DNA from: Tetramitus jugosus | Taxonomy: Eukaryota > Heterolobosea > Eutetramitea > Acrasida > Vahlkampfiidae | DNA: 64,000 nucleotides | Reading direction: 5' to 3' | NCBI GenBank assembly: GCA_937625935.1 | Contig: OW569361.1 | Coordinates: 1-64,000 of the forward strand | Shown here: piece by piece, positions 52,694 through 62,069 of the stretch | Layout: each line of letters starts with the position of its first letter | Numbering within the stretch: position 1 is the stretch's first letter | The notes under the pieces: model-generated | Database searches by the model: none | What the model was told of the DNA's origin: nothing | What the model saw: the letters and a program-made list of their open reading frames with translations, nothing else | Translations under genes and position numbers: made by a program

Positions 52694-52777
52694 AAACCAT
52701 CCAGTCTGCGTCGCAATTGTCTTGCGTTTTTTTTCAAATACAATTTCGATCGTTTGCAGTCAAAGAAGAAACAGGAA

Positions 52778-52850
52778 GGTCGTTTAGCTCAGTCGGTAGA
52801 GCGTTGGTCTAATAAGCCATTGGTCGCAGGTTCGATCCCTGCAACGACCA
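52778..52850 (+). tRNA. tRNA-Ile (AAT anticodon)
   Basis: A cloverleaf forms with acceptor GGTCGTT/AACGACC, D-arm GCTC...GAGC, anticodon loop CTAATAA (anticodon AAT, read as inosine-AU) and T-arm GCAGG-TTCGATC-CCTGC with A as discriminator. The A-box (TAGCTCAGTCGG) and B-box (GGTTCGATCCC) are intact. Five T bases start six bases downstream and end Pol III transcription. The anticodon stem has one T-T and one G-T pair, which is tolerated. A retroelement lies just upstream. Confidence 0.94.
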
Positions 52851-52936
52851 CACTTTTTCTTCCTGCTCTGCTTGTTTCCCGCCAAGAAAGCGTTTTGCCC
52901 CTGTACGTTGACAATTCCAAGAAGCAGAAGCAAAGA

Positions 52937-54810
52937 ATGAACGGTACAAATGATGTGTTAAAGCTGCAAGAGCTTTTGCAGTTAATGAGAACAGATAATG
53001 ATCTCTATCGCAAGAATTTTGACAAGGTTAGTTCTAACTTGTCCCCCGAGTTCGTTTCGCACCATGTGCTGACACCACCCTACCAATTACATCTAACCTC
53101 ATGCAGTTGAAACTAGAGTACATTGAGCTTCAAAACTTTTACAATGAACAACATTTGAGGTGGAGGTCTCAATTAGAAAGCAAAACTGCAGAGTTCGAAG
53201 TGTTGCGAAAACAGATGGACCGAGAGTCACAGGAAGTGGAGGCAATGAAGGTTAAGTTAGTAGAAGAGTTGGAGATTAGACAAAGATTGGAGAAAGATAT
53301 AGCTGAATCTGACAAGTTTCGAAACATGTACAATGACCTTCGAAGAACATTTGAACTCGCCAAATCTGATCAATCCCTGCAGGTGGATGCACTTCAAAAA
53401 CAGATGAATGAGATGAGAAGTGAGAAAGATGTAAAGATAGCTGAACTTCAAGAAAAGTTGCAAGACACAAAGAGAATGATGTCGACGCATAAGCATGCCG
53501 AAACAGTGCGTGCACTTGAGAAAGAGAATGAACAGCTCAACATTAAAGCAAAACAACTGCTGAATGAGTTGAATGATGTACGAGAAGAGAAGTCCAAGGT
53601 ATTGGCACAGAAAGAACAGGCATCAATCATTCAATCTCAGCAGTACGCACAGTTGATAACCAAGAGTCAATCATTAGAGTCAGAAAATGAACGTTATCGC
53701 AAAAAGATTTCGAGGATGACAGAGGAGATTGAAGATTTTGGAAGGCAAAGCAACAGGATGCACGATACAATCATCAAACTAGAGAAGGAGGTTGTTCAAT
53801 TGAAACACCAGCTCGAAGAACAACAATTGTCTTTCAATTCAGAGAGATCTACTTTGAAAGCAAATTGTGATCAGAGAGACAGAGAATCAGAGCGAGAAAG
53901 ACAGAGCTTAAGGAACCAAGTATCTGAGCTTAATAATCGGTTAGAGAGTTTGCAAAAACAAAAACAAGAATTACAAGGACAAATCATGGATGCAAGATCT
54001 GAACTGACTGAGAAGACGAGAAAGTCACTTCATGAGACCAATGAGAAGTACATAAAGTTGGAAAGTCAGAGGAACTCACTCCAAGATCAAATGCTAGAAT
54101 CAGAAAGAAATCATCTGAGTGTTCAACATCAATTGAAGGAGGAAATACAACGGTTACATAAGGAAGTTGAAATCCTCAGAACAACCTGCGAATCAGCTTC
54201 GCTTGAAAGAGACGAGTACAGAGAAAAGTTCAATCTACAGCAAACACAGACCATACCACAGCTTATGAGGGATCTTGAAACTTCTCAATCTCAAACGAAT
54301 CAACAACTGGAGTATCAACTATCTCAACTTACAGCCAAGTACAACAGTTTGAAGCACAAGTCAAACTACCAACTCTTACATCAACTCTCCCTAATCACTT
54401 CAAAGTACAATACCTTAAGAGATAGCTCTCAGAATACCATTTCTAAATACAAGGATCAGAAGAGAAAACTGCAATCCCACGTAGAACAATTGTCATTGTC
54501 ATACTCTAGGACGAAAACTCAATGTGATGTGCAAACAAAACAGATTGCTAAAGCAGAAGAAACAATATCGAAGTTGCAGAATGAGTTATGGCAAGAAAAA
54601 CAAAGCTCCACCCGGAGAACTTCCCAACTTGAAAGAGATGTACAAAAACTACAATTCATGATCGATCAAAAGCAATCTGAAATGATAACTTCAGAACCTA
54701 AGCTCTCAGAGAGCTACAAAGACATATATTCTAATACAGTGAAGCAGATTGAGAACATTGCGGACAGGGTCAGTAAGTTTAGTGACAGCCGCAAGGATAT
54801 CAATAAGTAA
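52937..54810 (+). CDS. Long coiled-coil protein, unknown
   Basis: Exon 52937-53026 (30 codons) joins exon 53107-54810 in phase to give 597 residues. Nearly all of it is heptad-repeat coiled coil rich in Glu, Gln, Lys and Arg. There is a distinct block near 430-480 (QLSQLTAKYNSLKHKSNYQL and a partial repeat LSLITSKYNTLRDSSQNT). The start was placed at the first ATG after the tRNA-Ile gene; a longer frame running through the tRNA is chance. Its 3' neighbour is an axonemal dynein chain, so a centriolar or flagellar role (for example CEP83-like) is possible, but coiled coils match each other easily and no family is assigned. Confidence 0.6.
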
Positions 54811-54857
54811 TAGAATTGTGTAAAAAGGAAGTGTAAGGTAGATTACAAAAGTTTTTC

Positions 54858-55748
54858 TTATTTCTTAGGGGCCATAATTCTGTCTAGTTCCTGCTTGAAT
54901 TGCTGATTCTGCTTCTTTAAGAATGCCAATTCTTCCTCAAATTTCTTCTCGTCATTCTTTCTTCTCTCTGCTTCCTTCTTCTCGATAGCCTCTGTCTTTG
55001 ACATCCATTCTTTCACTTGTCTCTCCAGTAAAGCTTTTTCCTTCTCCAATTGTCGAATGTGCTGTTGCATTTCCGTCTTTCCTTGTTCAGCCTGCAGTGC
55101 TTTTCTCATTCCAAAAGCGACACTGCTCTCGTATAAAGTTCTATAGGCATTGATAGTCATTCTAATTTCATCTCTCACTCTTAGTAACAACAATCCTCGT
55201 TCTGCACAACTCACAGTAACCTGTCTAATCAACTCATCAAATGTCTGTTGATACAATTCTTCTCTCACGGGACATATGCCCGTTTCTTTTGCCTTTCGTA
55301 ACAATAACAGCTGATCCAATTGTTCTTGTAAGTTGATTACATCAAGTCTTGTGGCTGGAGTAGAGCTCACATATTGCATCCATCTCTGTCCACTCTCATC
55401 CCATTGCCTACAATTGTTAGTTTACACAAAGTATCAAAGCATCATGATGTTAGAAAAACAAATCTATTTAGGTAACGATTGAAAGGCAAGAAAACAGATT
55501 TACCTTGGTGGTAAAATAGAGTTCAGAATATCTTCTGTCTGTGTAATCTGAGACTTGTTTTCAACTGGTGGTAACAGTTGAGGCTTCGATCCCTTTGTTT
55601 TATTCAATATAGAGCCGTTGAGTCCTCCACCAGTTCCTGTACTGGCTCCAGCTTGCTTGGTCCGTTTAGTTCTACCTACATCTGTCGTTAGAACTGGATT
55701 GTCATATCGGACCAAGCTCGCAATATTGTTACTGAGTGAGGATGACAT
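54858..55748 (-). CDS. DNALI1: Axonemal dynein light intermediate chain (p28/DNALI1)
   Basis: Exons 55748-55504 and 55407-54858 join in phase and give 264 residues, the usual size. The start at 55748 puts ASLVRYDNPVL near the N-terminus as in the family. The conserved core is nearly textbook: LNSILPPRQWDESGQ across the splice, VSSTPATRLDVINLQEQLD, ETGICPVREELYQQTFDEL, RGLLLLRVRDEIRMTINAYR and then a coiled coil ending MAPKK. The protein anchors single-headed inner dynein arms with actin and centrin in motile flagella. Its presence shows that the organism builds motile flagella at some stage. Confidence 0.95.
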
Positions 55749-55991
55749 TTGAAGAACGGGTTGATATGAGTGGTCAGTGATGATATATGAGTGATAGTCG
55801 TAGGGAGGAGAAAATGCTGTTTGAACTCGCAATCGGAGAGATTGTTTTGTGTCAGTTGCTTGACAAGCAGTAGGATTGTAGCTGCGAACGAGGCGCCAAC
55901 AGAATTTTTGCTTGGATCTACGGATAGTGTTGCCGCTCTTTATCTCATTATCCCGCCATAAAGGTTGTGATGTTGCTAAAACAATAGGAGT

Positions 55992-57533
55992 TTATTCCTC
56001 TTTCTTGAGCAATGTGGAATCTTCCTTCTCTTCATCTTCTGGCAGATTGACTGTAACTTCTCCAATCTCAACATCTTGCTCCTCTGCAATTTGTTGAGTG
56101 AGAGCGAGTCTTTCTTCCTCGGACAAGTTTTCCAATGCATTCAAACCGGACATGTCTTGATTGAAGAAGAGACCAGATCCCTCCCCAATGTTCAACTGAC
56201 TCATCAATGCAGTGAGTTCTTCGCTTGACAAATCCCAGAATTTGTCCAAAGCTGGCTCAATACCCTCAGTAATGGCCGTTTCAAAGAAGAATCGAATAAA
56301 GTCTTCACTCATGTCACTGTCTTGCATAAAGTCGTCCAACTTGACATCTTCCATCTGACCAGTGGCACACTTCTCAATCAATTGTTCGTTCAATCTCTTC
56401 ATACCTCTGTTCATGGTCAAACCAATGACACCAGAGAACGCCTTGGACAATCTCGATCCAAACAACTTATCAACAGCAACAGCAGCCAATCTCTCCTGGA
56501 ATTTCAATTGTGTAATATATTCCTTTTGCATGCTGGCGAGACTCTCTTGGAAGGTGTTGGCAGTCAATGGCCATCCCCAAATGACAAACAACTTGGCACA
56601 CATTTCTGCAACCTTCTTAATGAAACCTCCCTTGGCGTCCAATGTAATCTCATTGGTGAATGATTTGACAACTTCGAGAGCTCTCTTGTCCTTTTCACTG
56701 ACACTGGCAGTTTGAGAGAACATGAATGCATCCTTGGCCAACTCTGGCAACAACTCACATGTCTGATTGATCAATTTTTTCAATCCAAAGTCATTCTTTT
56801 GAATGCATGTGAATCCACAGTCAGAGCACTCCAACTCCTTTGTCTCCTCGTCATAGAACACGTCGTCACTGTGGCAATCAGGGCACCAACTCTGTGTCCA
56901 ATTCTCTCTCTTACTGATACATACGTGAATACCCTTATTGTTTGGTAAATCTTCCTTGTTGATGACACTTTGGATGGCCTTCAATTGCTTTGCATCAGCC
57001 AAATCACACTTGTTCAAAATGAAGATGACTGGTGTTGGATGGAACACTTCACGAACAATCTCTGCCTCAAAATTCTCAAATCGTCCACGAGCCGTGTTCA
57101 CAACGTACCACACGACATGAATATGATCAGCAACGTCTGGCTTTTGTCTCAAACTGACAAAAAATTTTCCAGTTTCCTTGATAAACTCATCATGGGCTGA
57201 CCATTCAAGTCCCTTGCTATCGTACAAGACAATAGGCTTACTGTCTGGACAAAACTTTTGAAAGTGTTGAGTGACGGGCATGCCAGCACCTGCTTTGGCC
57301 ATCTCTTCACCAAAAACAGCATTGATCAAAGTACTTTTTCCACTGCCTGTGATACCTGCGACCAGAATATTTGGTTTCTTACAGGCTTTTGTACAGTCTT
57401 GGAAGTGATCTTGGAAGGATTTGACAAGTTGCTCCGTTTCTTGGTTACTGAGTTCTTCCAACTTTTTTTCAAGCTCTTGGTTGACCTTTGGTTGTGCTGG
57501 TGCGGCGGTGGTGGTGGATGGTGGTGCGCTCAT
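55992..57533 (-). CDS. P-loop GTPase with an inserted zinc ribbon
   Basis: From ATG 57533 the protein has 513 residues. G1 is VAGITGSGKSTLINAVF (about 58-74), G3 is YDSKGLE (about 104-110) and G4 is FILNKCDLAD (about 171-180). This is the Era/YfjP-type GTPase superfamily. Between G4 and the rest sits a four-cysteine zinc ribbon, SWCPDCHSDD then ELECSDCGFT (Cys217, 220, 236, 239), not part of the usual fold. The second half is helical with Gly-rich hydrophobic patches like the DUF697 membrane-inserting domain, then an acidic tail. It may tether or remodel a membrane. The frame runs further upstream, but that lead is poly-Lys/Asn and not conserved-looking. Confidence 0.75.
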   Translation of the reverse strand: MSAPPSTTTAAPAQPKVNQELEKKLEELSNQETEQLVKSFQDHFQDCTKACKKPNILVAGITGSGKSTLINAVFGEEMAKAGAGMPVTQHFQKFCPDSKPIVLYDSKGLEWSAHDEFIKETGKFFVSLRQKPDVADHIHVVWYVVNTARGRFENFEAEIVREVFHPTPVIFILNKCDLADAKQLKAIQSVINKEDLPNNKGIHVCISKRENWTQSWCPDCHSDDVFYDEETKELECSDCGFTCIQKNDFGLKKLINQTCELLPELAKDAFMFSQTASVSEKDKRALEVVKSFTNEITLDAKGGFIKKVAEMCAKLFVIWGWPLTANTFQESLASMQKEYITQLKFQERLAAVAVDKLFGSRLSKAFSGVIGLTMNRGMKRLNEQLIEKCATGQMEDVKLDDFMQDSDMSEDFIRFFFETAITEGIEPALDKFWDLSSEELTALMSQLNIGEGSGLFFNQDMSGLNALENLSEEERLALTQQIAEEQDVEIGEVTVNLPEDEEKEDSTLLKKEE

Positions 57534-57801
57534 TTTTTTTTGTATGTTAGTTGAAATTGTGTTGTTCTTGCGTTGTTTTTTCTGCTTGGGTTTTTTGTTG
57601 ATTTGATTTTTTGTATGGGTTGGTGGAAGATTCCACAATCTCCGACGACAAAGTTCCGATCAACAGAGGATCACGGTTCGATCGCAGAAGCTGTCTTTCT
57701 GTCTGGGTTGGCATTCAGAACATATGCATGGACCCGGATGGCATCAATAAAAATTGGTTTTGTTTATCGATTAAATTAAGAGTTAATGTTGTGCTGCTTT
57801 C

Positions 57802-59598
57802 CTAGTCGGAACCTATGCTAATGGTATCATTCCTGCAGAATTCTCTCAGTTTTTCTCTCGTGCTCTCAGCATCCAACAGTTGTCCTTGTCTCCGTGAATT
57901 ATCATAAATGGTTCCCGTGAGATACACTGGCGTGACACCCACATTCTTGCAAACACGAATCAGAGAATTACCGGTCAGTTTAGCGATAGACTCCAGATTG
58001 AAACCAGTGAGATTGAGGTACACTTGTCTGGCTTTGACACCAGAATATTTGGTGAGACCGGCAACAAACGCTCTCTTGTCGCGCTCTGACCACTCATCTT
58101 CAATCTTTAGGAATTGAGCACCCTTGTCTCTTGCATTCTTCACAAGAGCATTCAGTTTTTGAAGGTCGTCGTCTTCCTTCTTCTTAATCTCTGCCTCTCG
58201 TGCAACCCTCTCCTGTTTATCGTCCTCACTCAGCAGCATCTCCAATTTTTCGAGTACGCCCTGCAGTGAAATGTTTCGTATCGGTTGTTTCGTAATTTGC
58301 TTACGACAAATGGGGCAACTTCGGTGCGATGGCAACCATTGTTGAATACATGATGTACAAAATGTGTGACTGCACTGCAGAGTCGTCGGTTGCAACAACA
58401 ATGTCTGACAAATCGAACAGTGAAACTCTGACTCTAATATACTCATGAGAACAGTGTTTGCGTGACCACTCATGGTCTGAATCTGAATATTTTGATCCTT
58501 GACAGTGCGCAACTCCTTTTCCAACTCTGTCAATCGTTCCTTCAACACTTGATTCTCCTGATCCGCATTCAACTTTGTTTTTTTGAGTGGTGATTGCATT
58601 TGATCGTCCTCGTCTTCCTCATCACTGCCAATGTCATTGTGTAGATCAATGTCATGTGCCACTGTACTCCTATCTCTCTTTTTGCTCGCCTCATTCTGTC
58701 CATTGTGTTGATGATTTGTAATGGCAACGGGTGACGTTGCTTTTGTTGCTACTGCTGCTGCTGTACCATCAGCTGTATCACTGCTCGTAGTCAACTTTGG
58801 TGTGAGTGATAGTTTGCATGGCGTTGGTGTCGATTCATTCGGATGTTGTAAAATATTGAATCGATAGACAAAAGTGTTGGGCATCATGCACACATAGGAC
58901 TGAACTGCATCTCTACTCGAGCCACTACTATTACTATCACTACTGCTATTGTTGCCATTGCTACTGCTACTACTACTGTTCGATGAACCACCAATGAGAG
59001 AAATGTCCATTTTACTAGAATCCAAAAAACTGTTGTTGCCGCTACCGCTACCGCTGCTACTACTACCACCACCAGATGGCAATGGTAACTTTTCTCCAAT
59101 GGCATAAGCACTTCCACCAGTGAACACCAAGTAGTCACCATCATGAATCTCCTTGCTTCCCACTCGTTCATTATTGACAAATGTTCCATTCAATGATTTT
59201 TGATCAATACACAAGAATTGTTTTGCATTGAAATTGTATTGAATGATACAGTGCCGCCGAGACATCATTCGAGAACAAGATGGTGCATCCAATGTTAAAT
59301 CAGAGAATTTTGGGTCTCTGCCAATACGAAAAGACGGTGTTTGTATTTTGACCAATTTTGGCACTTGATTGTTTTGTTGAGAAGTGGTCGTAGTCGTAGT
59401 GGTGGTCGTGCTAGAAGTGGAAGTAGTAGTGTTGCTGACAAGAGTGAGTGTAGCAAAGACTGGTCGATCATCTTGTTGTTGATGATGATGATGATTATGT
59501 GAAAAGTGATTATTGTTGTTTGTTGTATTGCTGGAAGTGGATGATGATGAGTTGCCGCTACTGAAAATGGATCGAAGCAAACTTTGGGAGGAAAACAT
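57802..59598 (-). CDS. FHA-RING E3 ubiquitin ligase (RNF8/CHFR-like)
   Basis: This single exon of 598 residues starts with Ser/Asn/His and Thr runs. An FHA domain spans about 85-165 (FRIGRDPKFSDLTLD, SRRHCIIQYN, SLNGTFVNNERV). A long Ser/Gly/Asn linker follows. A C3HC4 RING lies at about 390-432 (CSICQTLLLQPTTLQCSHTF, CTSCIQQWLPSHRSCPICRK). A helical domain near 490-590 (FVAGLTKYSGVKARQVYLNL) is not assigned. FHA binds phosphothreonine and the RING recruits an E2. The pair is the hallmark of RNF8, CHFR and yeast Dma1/2, which act in DNA damage and mitotic checkpoints. The order FHA then RING fits. The exact orthologue is not decided. Confidence 0.83.
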   Translation of the reverse strand: MFSSQSLLRSIFSSGNSSSSTSSNTTNNNNHFSHNHHHHQQQDDRPVFATLTLVSNTTTSTSSTTTTTTTTTSQQNNQVPKLVKIQTPSFRIGRDPKFSDLTLDAPSCSRMMSRRHCIIQYNFNAKQFLCIDQKSLNGTFVNNERVGSKEIHDGDYLVFTGGSAYAIGEKLPLPSGGGSSSSGSGSGNNSFLDSSKMDISLIGGSSNSSSSSSNGNNSSSDSNSSGSSRDAVQSYVCMMPNTFVYRFNILQHPNESTPTPCKLSLTPKLTTSSDTADGTAAAVATKATSPVAITNHQHNGQNEASKKRDRSTVAHDIDLHNDIGSDEEDEDDQMQSPLKKTKLNADQENQVLKERLTELEKELRTVKDQNIQIQTMSGHANTVLMSILESEFHCSICQTLLLQPTTLQCSHTFCTSCIQQWLPSHRSCPICRKQITKQPIRNISLQGVLEKLEMLLSEDDKQERVAREAEIKKKEDDDLQKLNALVKNARDKGAQFLKIEDEWSERDKRAFVAGLTKYSGVKARQVYLNLTGFNLESIAKLTGNSLIRVCKNVGVTPVYLTGTIYDNSRRQGQLLDAESTREKLREFCRNDTISIGSD

Positions 59599-60119
59599 GT
59601 TTTTTGTGTGAAGGGTGTTTGATATATCGATAAGATTATTGTTGTTGTTGGAGGTGTGAATGAATGATTTGGTTATTGTGTTATTTTTTTTTTTGAGTGG
59701 CTGTGGTTGCTGTATGAGAGTGATGCAAGGGTATTTGTGATCGAGTGAGAGTTGTGTAATTTTTTTTATCAGGGTGAAGGTTTCGGAATGGCGCCAAAAC
59801 GGTCGGATCGATCGGAACTACGAAAAAATGAATTCCCAGACTCGGGGGCAGGTGAGAATGAAGAGACACAAAAGTGCGGTCGCACATGGTGATTATGGTA
59901 TTCGTGTTATTCGGTCAATCCGATTTTGGTTGGACCTGTTTGTGCCTCCGTCCTTTCTCTGATAGTTCAATTTTTTCAAAGAAGCAACTCATTTTTTCTG
60001 GAAGTTCATGGTGGACATGTTCACCCACTTAAATCCCTGCGTTGCTTCGTGTGTGACATTTTGGTGGGTCCAACCACATCACACACAACAGAAACTGACC
60101 ACCAAAGACAACAAAAAGA
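59599..60119. promoter_or_regulatory. Divergent promoter region, FHA-RING / VWA gene
   Basis: These 521 bases separate two divergent starts and should hold both promoters. They contain long poly-T tracts and CAA/TTG repeats near the FHA-RING start. No RNA gene or recognisable motif was found. Confidence 0.4.
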
Positions 60120-61976
60120 ATGACCAGCCAAGCAATTCCTTCTTCCTCTTCGACTTCAACAACAATGGAAGCCACTGAACCCATGGACACCACCTTGGAC
60201 AACGATGATCAACAGCAACAAGAAGAACAAACGACATTGCCACAACAGCAACAACAACAAGAAGAGACAAGCACAACAACAACAGCTACAACTACAACGG
60301 CAGAAGATGACAACAATTCCTCATCCACCAATATGACAAGTCCAAGTCGACCTCAAAGAACAAGAAGACCTCCAAGCTATTTGGAAGATTATGAGATGGA
60401 TGTTGATTTGAGAAGAATTTATAAGCAAAGTGCCATGAACACTTCCCCATCTCGATCCTCTTCATCTTCGGCATCATCGTCATCGTCATCATCGACAAGA
60501 GCACCTGCCACACCAAGAAGAACGACAAACAATGCATCAACCGCTAGAAGAGCTCTACAATTGGATCAAACAAGACAAAGAAGACAAGATAGAGTCAATG
60601 AGAGAAGAGATGATAATGCTGCTACAACGACAGCAAACAATAGAGCAACTACGACTTATGTCAATCCATTGGATCGATTTGCTACTGTGAGAAACACGGC
60701 AGCTGACACGAATAATCGATTCAGAGAATATCAGTCTGCTGCCATTGATGAGGATGAAGCGTTGAGACAGTTGTTGAATCAACACACTGAAGCTCAAACA
60801 TTTAAAAATGAGCTTACAGTTGGTACTCTTTGTAGACACAAGTGGGCCATTAGTAAACTGACAGGACAAGAGCAAGGAGAACAGTCTTCCAATCCAATAA
60901 CATGCTTCTTCACTCCTAGTTTGGGAGGAGAGCCAAAGAAACTGACATTGGATGAAGTGCTCGACGGTTGTCAATACCATCCAGGAAGAATTCACAATCC
61001 AGAACAGAAACCAACAGTTGAGATTGTCTTTTCGTTTGATGCCACAGGATCCATGTTTCAAGCCATTGATGAACTCAAGAGAAAATTGTCAGAGCTCATC
61101 CGACAGTTGATGACTGATTTGCCAACGATACGAATAGCCGTTATTGCTCACGGTGACTACTGTGATCACAATGTGTTTTACACAATGGCAAAACTGGATT
61201 TCACGAATGATATTGACACATTGGTCAGATTTGTGCAAACAATTGACATGTGTGGAGGTGGTGATCCAGCAGAGTGCTATGAAATGGCAATTAAGGAGTG
61301 TGGAGCTCTCAATTGGTACAAATCTGCACCTGATGCCACAGAGTATGATGATTCAATCTCTAGAGTGTTGGTAATGATTGGTGACGATGTTCCTCATGGT
61401 GCAGATGAGTACTTTAAGATTGATTGGAGAGAAGAGTTGAAGTCACTGTACGAACGACTGCTGCTCAAGACATATGGTATTCAAGCGTTGCACAGAGAGC
61501 ATGCCAATGAATTCTATCAGGAACTAGCTGATTCGACCTATGGAACGCGGTTAGAACTTGAAAACTTTTCCAGAATGCACGAGTTGGTACTTGCTTTGTG
61601 TTATAGAGAATCTGCAGAGCACGCATCTATTGCCTTTGCTACTTCATCTGCCAGTGCCAGTGGTTCAAATGACAATGACGGAAGTCAAACCATCATTGAA
61701 CAGGGTACAATGAGCGACTCTGAGATGTTGCGAATTCATCATGCAATCCATGACTCCACCCAAACACAAGTTACAGTCCAAAATGTACAATATGAAATAT
61801 CTGTCAATGACTTGGCTTGCCGGTTCGTAAGAGTTGACAATGTGGTGTATATTGAACAGAACAAGCAAAAAACCACAAAGTATGCTCAGATGGCCAAAGA
61901 TGGCCACAAGGTTACTTGGATAACACACAAAGGTGCCTGGGGACTCATTGTGGATGATGACTTTGTTCGAAAGTAA
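60120..61976 (+). CDS. von Willebrand factor A domain protein
   Basis: This 618-residue single exon starts with about 220 disordered residues (Gln, Thr, Ser and Arg-rich). A VWA domain occupies about 299-500, with the metal-ion (MIDAS) motif FSFDATGSM (DxTGS) and the later Thr/Asp in CGGGDPAECYEMAIKEC and ISRVLVMIGDDVPHG. The C-terminal 110 residues form a small mixed fold. There is no signal peptide or membrane segment, so it is an intracellular VWA protein. Such domains bind partners through a metal-bridged acidic residue, as in the proteasome and ubiquitin systems. No partner can be inferred. Confidence 0.78.
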   Translation: MTSQAIPSSSSTSTTMEATEPMDTTLDNDDQQQQEEQTTLPQQQQQQEETSTTTTATTTTAEDDNNSSSTNMTSPSRPQRTRRPPSYLEDYEMDVDLRRIYKQSAMNTSPSRSSSSSASSSSSSSTRAPATPRRTTNNASTARRALQLDQTRQRRQDRVNERRDDNAATTTANNRATTTYVNPLDRFATVRNTAADTNNRFREYQSAAIDEDEALRQLLNQHTEAQTFKNELTVGTLCRHKWAISKLTGQEQGEQSSNPITCFFTPSLGGEPKKLTLDEVLDGCQYHPGRIHNPEQKPTVEIVFSFDATGSMFQAIDELKRKLSELIRQLMTDLPTIRIAVIAHGDYCDHNVFYTMAKLDFTNDIDTLVRFVQTIDMCGGGDPAECYEMAIKECGALNWYKSAPDATEYDDSISRVLVMIGDDVPHGADEYFKIDWREELKSLYERLLLKTYGIQALHREHANEFYQELADSTYGTRLELENFSRMHELVLALCYRESAEHASIAFATSSASASGSNDNDGSQTIIEQGTMSDSEMLRIHHAIHDSTQTQVTVQNVQYEISVNDLACRFVRVDNVVYIEQNKQKTTKYAQMAKDGHKVTWITHKGAWGLIVDDDFVRK

Positions 61977-62069
61977 ATGTTTGTTAAATTATTGCTACTA
62001 CCTTTTAATCTTTCTTCATTTACTTAAAGCGGGTGAATCGTTTTGCATTGGCTGTCGAGTTGCAATCTA

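Larger units (their letters stand above)
50121..52748 (-). mobile_element. Composite non-LTR retroelement upstream of tRNA-Ile
   Basis: A 2600-base insert is flanked by an exact 14-base direct repeat CAAATACAATTTCG (50121-50134 and 52735-52748). Read on the minus strand, it holds a unit beginning AAAAAAAACGCA with an ORF2 3' part and a poly(A) of 18 (51445-51462). A second unit follows, again beginning AAAAAAAACGCA, with an ORF1 and a poly(A) of 12 (50135-50146). No long terminal repeats. Both units end GGTTGTAT just before their poly(A). There is no reverse-transcriptase catalytic motif, so this copy is non-autonomous. The duplication ends 29 bases upstream of tRNA-Ile. Confidence 0.78.

Noticed and set aside
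50135..52734. An LTR retrotransposon or DNA transposon between the duplications
   Set aside because: No long terminal repeats or inverted repeats. Poly(A) tails and the ORF2 zinc motif point to a non-LTR element.
52754..53110. A frame running through the tRNA-Ile gene
   Set aside because: It depends on translating a tRNA. The real gene starts at 52937 and splices at 53026/53107.
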